Below are positions 8,466-19,600 of a DNA stretch of 37,910 nt, one piece after another. Numbering within the stretch: the stretch's first letter is position 1; each line of letters opens with the position of its first letter. Source of the DNA: an uncultured Tropicimonas sp. (GTDB lineage: Bacteria; Pseudomonadota; Alphaproteobacteria; Rhodobacterales; Rhodobacteraceae); assembly GCA_947495685.1 (NCBI GenBank), contig CANLZY010000041.1:1-37910 (forward strand), written 5' to 3'. The position numbers were made by a program, and so were the translations under genes. Below the pieces are notes generated by a model, which was not told the origin of the DNA, did not search any database, and saw only the letters and a program-made list of their open reading frames with translations.

Positions 8466-9566
8466 TTGACCAGCGCGTTTGCCGCATGGTTCGATCGGCT
8501 GAACTGGCACGCCGCTCTTCTGGCGATCATTCTCGTTGCGGCCATAGTCCTGTTTCGTGGCCCGCTTGCTGCTGCCTTGGCCCGCGGGCTTCGCTGGGTT
8601 CTGGCGAGCCTGTCGATCACGATATCGAACGACGTCGCGACGGAATTCGAGACCTTTTTGCGGGTGCTGCTGGTCACCGGCAGTCTGCTGATTGCGCTGG
8701 ACGCCCTGTCGCCGCCCGAGGTCGCTGGCGGTTTCGGGCGCAACCTGCTGATCTCGGTCGTCGTACTGGCCATCTTCGCGGCCTGGTACAGATTGCTGGA
8801 GCCAATGATGGCCCTGATCAGTCCGGAAAAGCTCGCCGATGTGCGGGTGGACACGTCCTGGATGGTGCGCCTCGGACAGTTCGTCGTCGTGTTGATGGCG
8901 ATCACGGCGTTGCTTGCGGTCTGGAAGATCGACATTTCCAGCGCGCTGACCGGGGTCGGCGTGCTCGGTGCCGGGCTGGCAATTGCCGCGCAGGATTTCA
9001 TCCGGAACCTTGTCGCCGGAATGAACAACATGAGCGAGAAACGTTTCGAGACCGGCGACTGGATCGCGGTGGACGGCGTGGTGGAGGGGACAGTGCATCG
9101 AGTCGATGTCCGCTCGACCACGATCATGGGCTTCGATCATGTGCCACGGCATGTGCCCAACAGTGAGCTGTCCAACGCGATCGTGCAAAACAAGAGCCGG
9201 ATGGATCATCGCCGTATCCGCTGGACCGTGCCGCTGGTCTTGCAGGCAAGCGACCCGCAGGTCGACGGCTTCTGCGACGCGGTTCGGCAGTACATGGAGG
9301 ATTGCGGGGATTTCGTGACCGACGGCAGTTGCCCCCTGATTGTATGCCCGGTCGGCTTGTCCGGCAGCGCGATCGAGATCCTCGTGTTCGGGTTCACACA
9401 GACCCGGGAATACCAGCCCTATATCGAAGCCAACGGACGGCTTGTCTCGGCCCTGCGCACGGCCGTGGCAGATGCCGGAACCCACCTCGCCTATCCCACC
9501 CAGACTGTCTTTCTGAAGGGCCATCTGCCGAATGGCGGCACCATGCCGCCGCCGGAGTCATCATAG
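8466..9566 (+). CDS. MscS-family small-conductance mechanosensitive channel
   Basis: This 366-residue inner-membrane protein has about four hydrophobic segments in the first half (near residues 18-32, 65-80, 92-108, 138-150). These are followed by the diagnostic MscS pore helix VGVLGAGLAIAAQDFIRNLVAGM at about 162-184, then the soluble beta domain (GDWIAVDGVVEGTVHRVDVRSTTI) and the C-terminal alpha/beta domain. Such channels release solutes on hypo-osmotic shock. The start is uncertain. The TTG at 8466 is the only NTG codon other than a CTG at 8445, and the latter gives a slightly longer N-terminus (LSDLFAS) with a G-rich stretch upstream. It is followed after 26 bp by the M48 peptidase gene. 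Confidence 0.87.
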   Translation: MTSAFAAWFDRLNWHAALLAIILVAAIVLFRGPLAAALARGLRWVLASLSITISNDVATEFETFLRVLLVTGSLLIALDALSPPEVAGGFGRNLLISVVVLAIFAAWYRLLEPMMALISPEKLADVRVDTSWMVRLGQFVVVLMAITALLAVWKIDISSALTGVGVLGAGLAIAAQDFIRNLVAGMNNMSEKRFETGDWIAVDGVVEGTVHRVDVRSTTIMGFDHVPRHVPNSELSNAIVQNKSRMDHRRIRWTVPLVLQASDPQVDGFCDAVRQYMEDCGDFVTDGSCPLIVCPVGLSGSAIEILVFGFTQTREYQPYIEANGRLVSALRTAVADAGTHLAYPTQTVFLKGHLPNGGTMPPPESS

Positions 9567-9592
9567 CCAAAACGTTTAGGGATCTTGTCCAA

Positions 9593-11101
9593 ATGACTGA
9601 CCATGCCTCATCCCGGTTCTTCGGGGCGCGCGCCTTGGGCGTTGCCCTTGCCGCGTTTCTTGTCCTGACCGCAGCGCCGTCCGCAGACGCGTTTGACCTG
9701 ACACCGCCAACCAAGAGCTTCGAAGAAGAACGCGCCGTTGCCGCGCAGCAGCACCCGCAAATTCTTGCGCAATTCAACGGTGAATACAGTGACGTTGAGC
9801 TCTCTGCCTATGTCACGCGTGTCGGCGAGCGCGTCGCCGAGGCGTCCGATATGCCAGACAAGCCGTTCACCTTTACCGTCCTGAACTCCCCCATGGTCAA
9901 TGCTTTCACGGTCGGCGGCGGATATGTCTATGTCACGCGTGGCATTCTTGCGTCGATGAACTCGGAGGCAGAGCTTGCCGCCTTGCTCGGGCACGAGATC
10001 GGCCACGTGACCGCGCGCCATACCGCGCGCCGGGAAGCCCGCATGCAGCAGGATCGCGCCGTCTCGATCGGGGTTGGCCTGCTGTCGCGCAGCCTGTCCG
10101 CCGCGCTTCTGGCGGAAGGGGCCGGTGCGCTCAAACGACAGGCCTATTCCCGGGAGCAGGAGGCGGAAAGTGACAGGCTGGGTGTGGCGAGCATGGCCCG
10201 CGCCGGCTATGATCCCTTCGCGATGCCGCAGATGCTCGGGGCCCTCAAGCGCGAGGTTGCGCTGATGAACCGGGTGGCCGGGAACGATCCGGATGCCGGC
10301 CCAGGCATCCCGGCCTGGCTCTCCGACCACCCGGAGACCGACGACCGCATTGTCAAGACAACCGGAGAGGCCACGGCGACGGGCAAGGCCGCCGGCACGG
10401 GGGATCTGGGGCGCAATGCGCATCTCGATGCGATCGACGGCATGCTCTTTGGCCCCGATCCGCAACATGGCCTCTTCCGGAACGGTGCCTTCCTGCACCC
10501 CGGGCTGCGACTCGCCTTCGATCTGCCGCAGGACTACACCGTTCAACAGGTTCCTGGCGCCATCATTGCCATTCGCGATCCCAAGAGCTTCCTGCTGTTC
10601 ACCGGTGCCGCGTGGCCCGCCGAGCGCGGCCTGGAGGAGTTTGCCCTGTCGGCCTGGTATTCGCTGACCGACGGGGATGCGGGTGACCTTGATCGGGTCG
10701 AACAGCTGATGGTGAACGGCCTGCCGGCGGTTCTGGTGACCAAACAGGTCGACCGTCTTCTGGCCAAGGGAACGCTCGCCAGTATCGCCTATCGTGTCAG
10801 CGACGAGCACGTCTTCGGCCTGTCCTTCCTGGTGGTCGGAGAACTGACGCAGCCAGTCTTCGACGAGTTCAAGGCAATCGCCGACAGCTTCCGTCCGCTC
10901 AGCTACGCCGAAGTTGCCGAGATCCCGATTCCAAGGATCGAGATCGTTGATGCTGCGAACGGCGACAGCCTTGAAACCATCGCTGAGCGCATGATCTTCG
11001 AGGACTTCCAGCTCGAACGTCTCAAGGCGCTCAACGGCGTCGACGACGCGCCACCGATAGGTGGCCGCCTGAAACTCGTTGTCGACGGGCGGAAACGGTA
11101 G
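9593..11101 (+). CDS. Exported M48-family zinc metallopeptidase
   Basis: The start at ATG 9593 is chosen because it gives a signal peptide (FLVLTAAPSADA, cleavage near residue 33). The long upstream extension of the same frame overlaps the MscS gene. The 502-residue protein carries the zinc-binding H134-E-I-G-H138 inside LLGHEIGHVTARH and the third-ligand motif REQEAESDRLG downstream. This is the layout of periplasmic, BepA/LoiP-type M48 peptidases rather than of membrane-embedded HtpX. The catalytic domain covers about residues 40-280. The remainder includes a beta-rich region and a C-terminal stretch (SLETIAERM..LKALNG..) reminiscent of a LysM-like module, which I hold only loosely. A quality-control role in the envelope is known for the family and inferred here. 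Confidence 0.87.
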   Translation: MTDHASSRFFGARALGVALAAFLVLTAAPSADAFDLTPPTKSFEEERAVAAQQHPQILAQFNGEYSDVELSAYVTRVGERVAEASDMPDKPFTFTVLNSPMVNAFTVGGGYVYVTRGILASMNSEAELAALLGHEIGHVTARHTARREARMQQDRAVSIGVGLLSRSLSAALLAEGAGALKRQAYSREQEAESDRLGVASMARAGYDPFAMPQMLGALKREVALMNRVAGNDPDAGPGIPAWLSDHPETDDRIVKTTGEATATGKAAGTGDLGRNAHLDAIDGMLFGPDPQHGLFRNGAFLHPGLRLAFDLPQDYTVQQVPGAIIAIRDPKSFLLFTGAAWPAERGLEEFALSAWYSLTDGDAGDLDRVEQLMVNGLPAVLVTKQVDRLLAKGTLASIAYRVSDEHVFGLSFLVVGELTQPVFDEFKAIADSFRPLSYAEVAEIPIPRIEIVDAANGDSLETIAERMIFEDFQLERLKALNGVDDAPPIGGRLKLVVDGRKR

Positions 11102-11208
11102 TGCCGGTCGCTCGAAGTGTCCTGCAACGATCGATGCGGCGTCAGACAGTTGCGCCGCGCTTTGTGAGTTCCTTGGTTCACCCTGAAACAGACATTTGGA
11201 GACACGTC

Positions 11209-11655
11209 ATGCCCATTCCCTTCATTCACTACGCTCGCACCACGATGGTGGCGGCAATTTTTCTGACTCTGCCGATGGTTGCGGCAGCCGATATCATGGC
11301 GACCTGCAAGCCAGAGATCGGAAAGTATTGTGCGGATGTCAAAAACGGGAAGGGGCGTGTCGCCGCCTGTCTCTTCGCGAACTCCGGGAAGCTCGGAGGC
11401 GCCTGCGCCGGGGATGTCAAAAAAGTGAGCAATTCCAGAGCTGTGTCTCGCCTCGTGCCTGCAGAGGTCACCGAATTGAAAGGGACCCCCTACGAAGCCG
11501 AACTGCGCGCAGCATGCACATCCGATGCAGCCAAATTGTGCGCGGGTGTCAGTACGGCTGACGAGCGCATTCTGGCCTGCCTGTACTCGCGCGAAGGCCA
11601 ACTCAGTGGCGACTGCAAGACAACCGGGAAGCAGGTTCTGTCACAAATCAGGTAG
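11209..11655 (+). CDS. Secreted cysteine-rich repeat protein (GLG1-type Cys-rich repeats)
   Basis: The start at ATG 11209 has a GGAG ribosome binding site 8-10 nt upstream and begins a signal peptide (residues 1-27, ending MVAAA). The 148-residue product has two copies of a repeat with the pattern C-(x)7-C-(x)13-C-(x)10-C: CKPEIGKYCADV..ACLFANSGKLGGAC and CTSDAAKLCAGV..ACLYSREGQLSGDC. This is the Golgi-apparatus-protein/Cys-rich FGFR repeat family, found in short exported proteins of proteobacteria with unknown role. All eight cysteines are paired in pattern, so disulfides in the periplasm are likely. It is the last gene before the IS-derived region. Confidence 0.8.
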   Translation: MPIPFIHYARTTMVAAIFLTLPMVAAADIMATCKPEIGKYCADVKNGKGRVAACLFANSGKLGGACAGDVKKVSNSRAVSRLVPAEVTELKGTPYEAELRAACTSDAAKLCAGVSTADERILACLYSREGQLSGDCKTTGKQVLSQIR

Positions 11656-11689
11656 TCTCATACCCATTTGGGCCTGAAATGGAGCAAGC

Positions 11690-12425
11690 TCGGGATGCTG
11701 TATAGTCAGGCCGTGGTGGGTGTCACCGTCCCGGACGTTGGCATGGCTGTTTCTTGAAGAGATCTGGCTTGAGTCTTTGCCAGTCTTTCATGGCTTTCAA
11801 GGGCGGCTTGCTGCCGAAGGTGATTGCAGGAGTTGCTCGTTGTAGAGCCAGACGTGGCGATGCACCGTTGTTTACAGGTCCTCACCGGATCGTAAGTGGC
11901 AGCTTTACAGGACGTCTTCGATTCGACCGTTGAACCGCTCGACCATGCCGTTGGTGTGGGGCGATCTTGGCGGGGTCAGGCGGTGCTCGATATCCAGTTC
12001 CGCGCAGTGCCGGTCGAACCTATGGCCGTCACTTTTCGCGCGCTCTTGCAGACCAAAGAGGCGGTCAGTGAACTCCTTGCCGTTGTCCATTGCCCGGCAG
12101 CCGTTTGCTTGCAAACGGTGAGAGGGGGGGTGCGAGAATGGTTCGGATGTGCATCGGACTAGCCCGTTCCAGATCCCGCAGGAAGTGCCGCGCATTGGTT
12201 GCTGTCTTGCTGTTGTAGGCTCGGTTGAAGACCCAACGGGTGGCCCGGTCAATCGCGACAAACACATGGCGGCGGGTCGTCTCGCCGGGCAACTGCGGTC
12301 CTGAACGGTGCAGCGCTTGCGCCATTTCCGCTCCGTTTGCTCAGAGATGCCGTAACGCTCCGCCATGATCAACGCTGGCTGATCGCTCCCCTTGATCGCA
12401 GGCCTGACCTTCGTCGTCGCCAAAT
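11690..12425 (-). pseudogene. IS481-family transposase remnant
   Basis: Three broken pieces of one IS481-type transposase are readable on the minus strand. An N-terminal HTH piece (AERYGISEQTERKWRKR..VQDR) joins directly to the start of the DDE core (LPGETTRRHVFVAIDRATRWVF), so about 85 codons are missing. The core continues to FLRDLERASPMHIRTIL, is interrupted by a 43-nt hairpin insertion (12088-12130), and resumes at DNGKEFTDRLFGL..HRLTPPRSPHTNGMVERFNGRIEDVL. After this come in-frame stop codons and one frameshift before KAMKDWQRLKPDLFKKQP. Clearly inactive. Element ends were not found; limits are approximate. Confidence 0.82.
12088..12130 (-). repeat. Hairpin insertion element, copy A (in the IS481 transposase)
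   Basis: On the minus strand it reads C-rich then CCCCTCTC, a spacer base, an 8-bp perfect stem CCGTTTGC-AA-GCAAACGG, then CTGCCGGGCAATG. It sits exactly between the codons for RTIL(A) and DNGKEF of the IS481 transposase, where family members have at most one residue, and shifts the frame by one. It shares both end blocks with copies B, C, D and F, while the stem sequence is different. Confidence 0.75.
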
Positions 12426-12850
12426 ACTCCCGGGTTCTGATGGCCTTGGTGCCATTCTCACGCATCAAACGGCCTGTAGACCGATGCCCGACTTTCAGCC
12501 CCAGTTCCTGCAACTCTTCGGTCATGCGGGGCCGACCATGGCTTTGCAGGCTGAGGCGGCTCTGTTCGCGGATATGGGCCAGAAGAACCTTATCGTCACC
12601 CTGGCGTTGACTCATCGGGCGACATCGCCAGGCGCGAAATCCTTGAGAGGTGACCCGCATAGCCTGGCAGAGAAATCCGACCGGCCATACCTCCTTCAAA
12701 GCGTCGATAAAGGCGCAGTTCACCCGAATCCGATCAAACCTCTCGCCGTGTTTGGCCGCTGGTCGCAATCGGCCTACAGGACGGATTTCCGCGAGACGGC
12801 AGGGCGCGCCCAATCTCACGCAGGGCTCCGCGAGCTTGTGAACGCGCCCT
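12425..12850 (-). pseudogene. IS3-family (IS51-like) transposase OrfB N-terminal fragment
   Basis: The minus strand encodes VNCAFIDALKEVWPVGFLCQ, then VTSQGFRAW, RPMSQRQGDDKVLLAHIREQ, GRPRMTEELQELGLKVGHRS and GRLMRENGTKAIRTR, the start of an IS3-family OrfB. It stops before the DDE catalytic core, and its frame runs straight into the IS481 N-terminus at ATTKVRP. The two elements are therefore joined by a deletion or nested insertion, possibly through the shared ATT codons. The rest of this element is not present. Confidence 0.75.
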
Positions 12851-13430
12851 GACCAAGGCACCAAACGACGACCAGGAGGGAGAGGATGAGGCATCCAAGA
12901 AACGACCCGACGGTCAGAGGCCGTCGCTTGACCAGGTCCGAATGCCCGGCGTTTTCATTGGAGTCCCTAGATGTATCTGGAAAGGTTTTTCACCGTGCCG
13001 GTACATGAGCAGCTTGCGCATTTCCTGCTGTAGATTGCGACGGACATGATATCTGCAGCACGGCGTCTGAGCGGGCGTGACGCCGTCCGGAGGACCGAAG
13101 AGGCCATCGACGGGGTAAGCACCTCGGCAGTACGCACCCGTCGCCATCGGCGCGACTTGCAGGCGCTGCATCGCCTCCTTTCACTGCAGGATGTTGGCGT
13201 CCCGAACCGCGTCGAGGCGACCTGCTTTGCCAACGTCGCTCCATCACTGCCCATGGTCGAAGATATCTGCCTGTTGACGCACCAACTGGCAGAACACCTT
13301 GCCGGGATCTCGGAAAAGGAGGCGCAGGCCACCGCAGGGTGTTCGGCGGGCTGAAAACACCGCCGCCGGGTCGGGATGGCACCGGTTCGCGGTATGATCC
13401 TCCGGGATCCAGGCGCTTCCGGGAACGCGA
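12850..13430. other. Region between IS remnants and the RTX gene, little recognisable
   Basis: The main candidate is a plus-strand frame at 13046-13354 (102 codons) with moderately biased codons and a plausible soluble sequence (DVGVPNRVEATCF..VEDICLLTHQLAEHLAGISEKEAQ). I do not recognise it and see no convincing ribosome binding site. It may be a leftover of a displaced gene. Nothing else is supportable here. Confidence 0.3.
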
Positions 13431-13473
13431 ACTCCGCCCACGGAGCAAAAAAAACTTGCTCCGTGGGCGGAGT
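13431..13473. repeat. 18-bp perfect inverted repeat upstream of the RTX gene
   Basis: The arm 13431-13448 (ACTCCGCCCACGGAGCAA) is the exact reverse complement of 13456-13473, with a 7-nt loop AAAAAAC. A second short pair (TTCCGG at 13417-13422, CCGGAA at 13474-13479) lies just outside. No T run follows on either strand. It lies 142 bp before the RTX start codon and could be a bidirectional terminator, a protein-binding dyad or a 5' leader hairpin. Confidence 0.7.
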
Positions 13474-13615
13474 CCGGAAATCATGACCTCATGTGGCAGG
13501 TCACTTGGGGAATGTCGGACCAAAGCGTTAGCTAGGCGATATTTCCTGTCATTGCATTTTGTGACCTCTCCCGGATTGAGTGCCGGTGTGCCGACAATTT
13601 TTCTGAGGTCTGACC

Positions 13616-16600
13616 ATGGTTTTGAGTCCAGAAGACACCCTGCTTTTGAATGCCCAGAAGCGCAGAGAAGAACTCGAAAGCGAGTTCAAGGCGAAGTACT
13701 CGGCTGAGGCCTTCAATCAGCTGCGCGCCGGTGCCGGGCACCTCGTGACCGACCCGAAACTGAAAGAGTACCTGAGTGCTGCGGAGGCACTGGAAAGCTC
13801 CGCGTCGGGCGTGGCGGGCAAGATCATGACCACCGTGAACCTGGCCAACGACCTGAGCGTGGCGGTGCGACTGCTCGATACCGCACCACGCTATGACCTT
13901 GGGTACAATTCTGAATTCGCCCAGGTTGGGTCGGCGGAGATTGGCGCGTCGCGCGAGTTGCTGGAGGCCGTCGTCCTTATCCAGCAGAAATCCATCGCCT
14001 TGCAGGGCGCGTTGAGCGCCGTCAGCACTTTACTTGCAATATTTCCGCCCACGGCGCTGGCAGGGGTCGGGCTCGGGCTGTTGTCGACGCTTCTGGGCGA
14101 GGCCAACAAGTTGACGGTGCTGGATTCGATCAACGAACTGCTGGCCGGGCTGCCCGCGATCACGTCCAACGCCAAACAGGCGGAACAGTACATCCAGGAC
14201 TTTGTCGATCTGCCGGTCCAGGGCGGCATCGGCAGGTTCATTGACGAATCCGGCGGCGGTGGCGGTCTGGGCGGCGGTGTCAGCTCTTCCCGCAGTTCTT
14301 CGCCCGACAATCCCGGCCGGTCCGACCCGATCGTGATCGATGTCGACGGAGATGGCGTCGAACTGGTGGCGTTGGACACTGATCCGGTCTTCTTTGACCG
14401 GCAGGGCAACGGCATCGCCACGGCGACGGGTTGGGTTGCCCCGGATGACGGACTGCTGGCGCGCGATACCGATGGCGACGGCAAGATCCGCACCCAGGCG
14501 GAGCTGTTTGGCAACGACACGCTGAACGCCTTTGACGACCTGCAGACGTTCGATACCGACGGCAACGGGAGGATCGACGAGAACGATGCAATCTGGTCGG
14601 ATTTGCTGATCTGGCGGGATCTGAACCAGGATGGCGAAAGCCAGAGCAACGAATTGTTTTCGCTGGAGTCTCTCGGGGTCGCGGCGATCTCGCTTGACCG
14701 GCAGGATACCGTCGCCCTCGTGACGTCCGACAATTTCGAATCCGTCATCGGAACCTATGACATCTCGGGCAATCAGGTCGACAGCGAGGGCTTTGTCATC
14801 TTTGATGACGGGCGCCAACAGGACGCCTTTGCAATCGCGTTCCAGCGGGCGGATTCCCTTGGTCAGGAGGTCCTGCCGGACGGCTTCGTGATCGAGGCCG
14901 AAGCGGCCGAGCTGCCCAACCTGCCTGCCGGCGGCACCTTGTCGAGCCTCGCGGTCGCGATGACCAATGATGCCCGGCTCCTGTCGCTGATGCAGAAGCT
15001 GGTCGAGGACGCACCGACCCTGTCCGGGCCGGCCTTTTCCTCCCGGTTGGAAGCGGTGTTCCAGCGCTGGAGCGGCATCAAGCCCGGCAAGTACGAAGAT
15101 GAAACGGCCTATCGCGCCGCCTTCCTGAGCAAGACGCTGATGGCCGACCCGTCGGTGCCGTTTGTCGAGGGCGCCAATGCCATCGACGCGGCCTACGAGC
15201 AGTTCATGGACAGCCGCGGCCTGCGTATCGCGATCCAGATCGGCGAACAGATCCAGGCCGAAACGCCCGATATCGCCCCCGCCGACAATCCGTTCCACGC
15301 GGCGGCAGTGCTTGATTACTCCGTCACCACCCAGTTTGTCACCGCCACCGGGCGCGACGTACCGCTGCGCAGCCTGACAGAGGCGCTTGGCGCCGCGATG
15401 ACCGGCGATGTGGCAAAGGACTTCGATTACCTAACCAAGGCGGCGTCGCATCTTCAGGGCATCTTTACCGATTTCTACGAATGGCGGTCGCCGGTGTTTG
15501 AGGCCGATTTCGCGCCCCTGCTGGAGGAGGCGCTGGCCAACCCGATGTTGGCGCGCCTTGCACTGGATATCATGCGGGCGCCGGTCTACGAGATTGGGAC
15601 GAAACAGGACAATGCGATCGAGATCTCGCATCCGAGGTTCATGCGCGACAACCGGAACGACCTGAGCGTTGTCGACGGGGGCAGGGGGGATGACAGCTTT
15701 TCCCATGCAAAGATCGGCAAGAAAGGGTTTGTCGACCCGGGCCAGCAACTCAGCCTGATCTACCGGCAGGGCGATGGTCACGACACCCTGGACATGAGCA
15801 ACACCAAGGAGGCGCTGACGCGGCTCTACCTGCCGGACTTCCTGCCCGGAGAGGTCTTTGCCTCGGTCTCGACCGGGAAGGCGCCGCAACTGGTCCTGGT
15901 TGGCGGTTCGATCACCTTCGAGAGGCTGTCTTCGGCCGACACGCCGATCGAGATCCATTTTGCCGATGGCAGCACCTGGAGTCAGGACGAGGTTCTGGCG
16001 GCCTCCGCGCTGGCCGGCAGCAACACGCTCACCGGCACCAATGGCGCCGACGTTCTGATCGGCGGCACCGGCAATGACACGTTGGAAGGGCTGGCTGGCG
16101 ACGACATTTATGTTTTCCGGGCCGGGGATGGCGTGGATTCCGTGATCGAGACCTCCAAGACATTGCGCGGAATCGACACCGTTGTCTTGCAGGATGTTAT
16201 GCCGGATGCGCTGACGGTGAGGCTGTCTGGTGAGGATGCGATCCTGTCGTCCAAGGGCGCGGCGTCGGACAAGGTACGCCTTGTCGGGCAGTTCAACTCG
16301 ACCGGCCTGGATGTGTCGCGCGGAGTCGAGGTCGTCCGGCTTGCCGATGGTTCCGAACTGGATGCCGACGACCTGATCCGGATTTTCTACGAGAAGAAGA
16401 GCACCAGGGCGAGCGACGAGATCACGGGCACGGCGCGCGATGAGGTGTTCACGGTGAGTTCCGGCAACGACCTCATCAACGTCGGAAGCGGCAACGATGT
16501 GGTCATTCGCCCGGCAAACCTTACGGGCACCACGATCCTCACGGGCACCGTGTCTGAATTGATCCTGGAGGAAGACCCAACCGATATCGTGTTGCTGGAA

Positions 16601-19600
16601 AACGGCCTGGTGACTGGTGATGGGTACGACGTGCAGTTCCTGTTTGAAAACAACAGCTCGCTGATCCTGACCGACTACCTGTCGCCGTTTTCGATCCCGA
16701 CACAGATCATCTATCCCGATGGCAGTATCCAGACCGGCGGCAGGCTCCGCTCCACGTTTGACCCGCCCGACGCCTATGTGCTGCAGCCGATCGCCATCAT
16801 GGGGACAATCAACGACGACATTCAGACCGGCACGGCTCACAGCGACACGCTTTTTGCCAGCTCCGGCGACGACACCCTGCGCGGCGGCGCCGGCAGTGAC
16901 CTTTACGAGTGGCAGCCGCGGAAACACAAATCCGATGACGACGTGATCGAAGAGCGCGGTCAGTCCGAGAACGCCTCCAGCGACTACCTGATTGTTGATG
17001 CGCCCCAGAGCGAAGTGACGCTGGAACGGCTGTACAGCGGCGACCTGCGCCTGACCCACGAGGGGACGAGCGCAACGATGACCATCAGCTCGCAATTCCG
17101 GATTTCGACCTATCAGGTTGAATGGATCCTGTTTCAGGATGGCGGGATTTCAGTCGAAGAGTTGCTGCTGATGCCGGTTCTGGGGGACGACGAGGCCCAG
17201 ACAATCCTTGGCTCAAGCGACCCGGACTTTGTGAAGGCCGCCGGCGGCAATGATGTGGTCTTTGCCAGGGACGGAGACGACATCGTCGAAGGGCAGGGCG
17301 GGGACGACACCCTGCGCGGCGAGGATGGCGACGACGCGATCAAGGGCGGCACCGGGGATGATGTCCTAGACGGCGGCGACGGAGATGACACGCTTGACGG
17401 CGGCAAGGGCGACGACCGGATCGACGGTGACCTTGGCGATGACGTGCTGAACGGCGGACCGGGCGACGACGATCTGCGCGGCGAGGGCGGCAGCGACACC
17501 TACCTGTTTGCGGCGGGGGATGGGATCGACATGGTCACCGAGTCGACACAGACCCGCCCCGATGACGTGAATTACGTCGAGATCAGCGGAGTTTCTGCGT
17601 CGGATCTGACGTTTCTGGTGGAAGGCAGTTCCGGCTATGACCTTCGCATCCGGTATACCGGTCAGGATGCCATCCTGGTGCCAGGTCAGTTCAACCCGCT
17701 TGGTGGACGCGGCATCTTTGGTGTGAAGCTCGACGATGGGCGTGTGCTGTCGCGGGGCGATATCCTTGAACGCAGCGAGATCGCGGGAAGTGCTGCCAGC
17801 GAGACAATCGTCGGCCCCTATTTCGACACCCGTATCGACAGCGGTGCGGGCGACGACACGATCTATGCCAACAGCGGCGATCAGGTGTTTTTCTGGGGAC
17901 CGGGGGATGGAAACGACTTCATCCAGAGCCAGGCGGCCCTGGATGCAGCACCCGAGGACCGGCTGGTTCTGCGCGACCTTGCATTTGCGGACGTCAAGTT
18001 CTCGCGTGGTTCCGGGGACGAGCCCGGCGCATTGCGCGACCTGGTGATCACCCAGCGGGGCGGCAAGGAAACCCTGACGCTGGACGACCAGTTCGGTTAC
18101 CAGTCGACGTTCTCCGGGCGCGAGGGCGTGAGTTTCTTCGAATTCACCGACCGCACGCTGACCCGGGAGGACCTGCTGGGGCTGGCCTCCATTCAGGGTG
18201 GGGGAAAGGCCGATGTTCTGGAGGGCAGCAGCCCGGCGGACACGTTCATTGGCAAGGGCGGCGATGACAGCCTGTCCGGGTTTGATGGCGGTGACCTCTA
18301 TATCTGGCGCATTGGCGATGGCAGTGATGTGATCACGGATCAGGGCAGTGGCGGCATCGACGTTCTGGACATGCGGGACCTGAACCTTGCCGGTGCAACG
18401 TTCTGGCGCGAGGCCGGGACCGGCGATGTGCTGGTTGGCCCGGCAAGCGGCAAGGAGGCCGTCCGGATCAAGGCGCCGGTCAGCGGTGGGCCGGGACAGG
18501 ACGATTCCATCGAACAGATCCGGTTTGCCGATGGCGCCGTCCTGACCATAGACGACATTGCGGCGATCCCCTTTGCACCCACCGCAAAGAGTGACCAGAT
18601 AGGCGGCGACCGACGCGCCAATGTGCTGGTCTCTGACGGTGGAACCGACACCCTCAAGGGGCTGGGCGGGGCCGATGTCTACCGGCCGGGCAAGACCGGG
18701 ACCACCCGGATCGAGGACGCGGGTGGATCTGACGGGGATCTGCTCGTCCTGTCGGCCTTCAAGCAGAAGGCCGTGACGGCCAGCCTCGACAAGGATGCGC
18801 CGGACAGCGTCACGATCAAGCTGCCCAAGGGCAAGGTGACGCTTGTTGACCAACTGGTCGATGGGCTATCGGGGGTCGAAACCATCCGGTTTGCAGATGG
18901 CGACGTGGCGGCCAGCGACTTCTTTGCCTCGGTCGGCAACGCAGTGATCACCGGGAGCAAGGGCAAGGACACGCTGAAGGGCAGCTGGCTCGACGAGGTC
19001 TTCAAGCCGCTGGCGGGCAATGACACGCTGACCCTTGGCGGCGGGCAGGACGTGGTCAAGATCTCCAGGAAAAGCGGGCGCGACACGATCAAGGACTTTG
19101 CCACGGGCCCGAATGGCGACATCGTGGATTTGACCACGGATCCTTTTGCAACTTTCGGCAAGCTGAAAGCGGCCGCGAGCGAGCAAACCAAAGGCGTCAC
19201 CATCGACCTTGGCGGCGGCAACAAGGTGACCCTGCTCGGGATCGACAAGGCGGACCTGCAGCCTGGAAACTTCGGTTTTGGCGCATCCCTCTCCGGCACC
19301 AACAAGGATGACGTGTTGTCCGGCACCCCCTTTGGCGACGTTCTGGAGGCCCGTGGCGGCAACGATACCGTGCTGACGGGATCCGGAAACGACACTGTTC
19401 TGGGGGGCGGCGGCAACGATGTGATCCGCCTCGGCGGAGGCTCAAACACCGTGGATGGCGGTGCCGGTTATGACCGCGTGGAAATCTCCGGCGCGGATCC
19501 CGTCACGGTCGATCTCGTGGCCGGCACATTGGTGATTGCCGGCCAGACGACAACGCTCGACCGGATCGAAGCCCTGACATTTGGCGGCGGCGACGACCTG

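Noticed and set aside
9302-9592. N-terminal extension of the M48 peptidase frame
   Set aside because: It overlaps the MscS gene and would bury the obvious signal peptide starting at 9593.
13565-13598. A possible further hairpin element just before the RTX gene (CCTCTC ... TGCCGACAAT)
   Set aside because: The ends loosely resemble copy D, but the pairing is only 4 bp, and with no interrupted gene I cannot show it is an insertion.
17215-17520. Regular short repeats suggestive of a CRISPR or satellite array
   Set aside because: They are in-frame codons for GGxGxD calcium-binding repeats of the RTX protein; there are no conserved spacer-repeat units.
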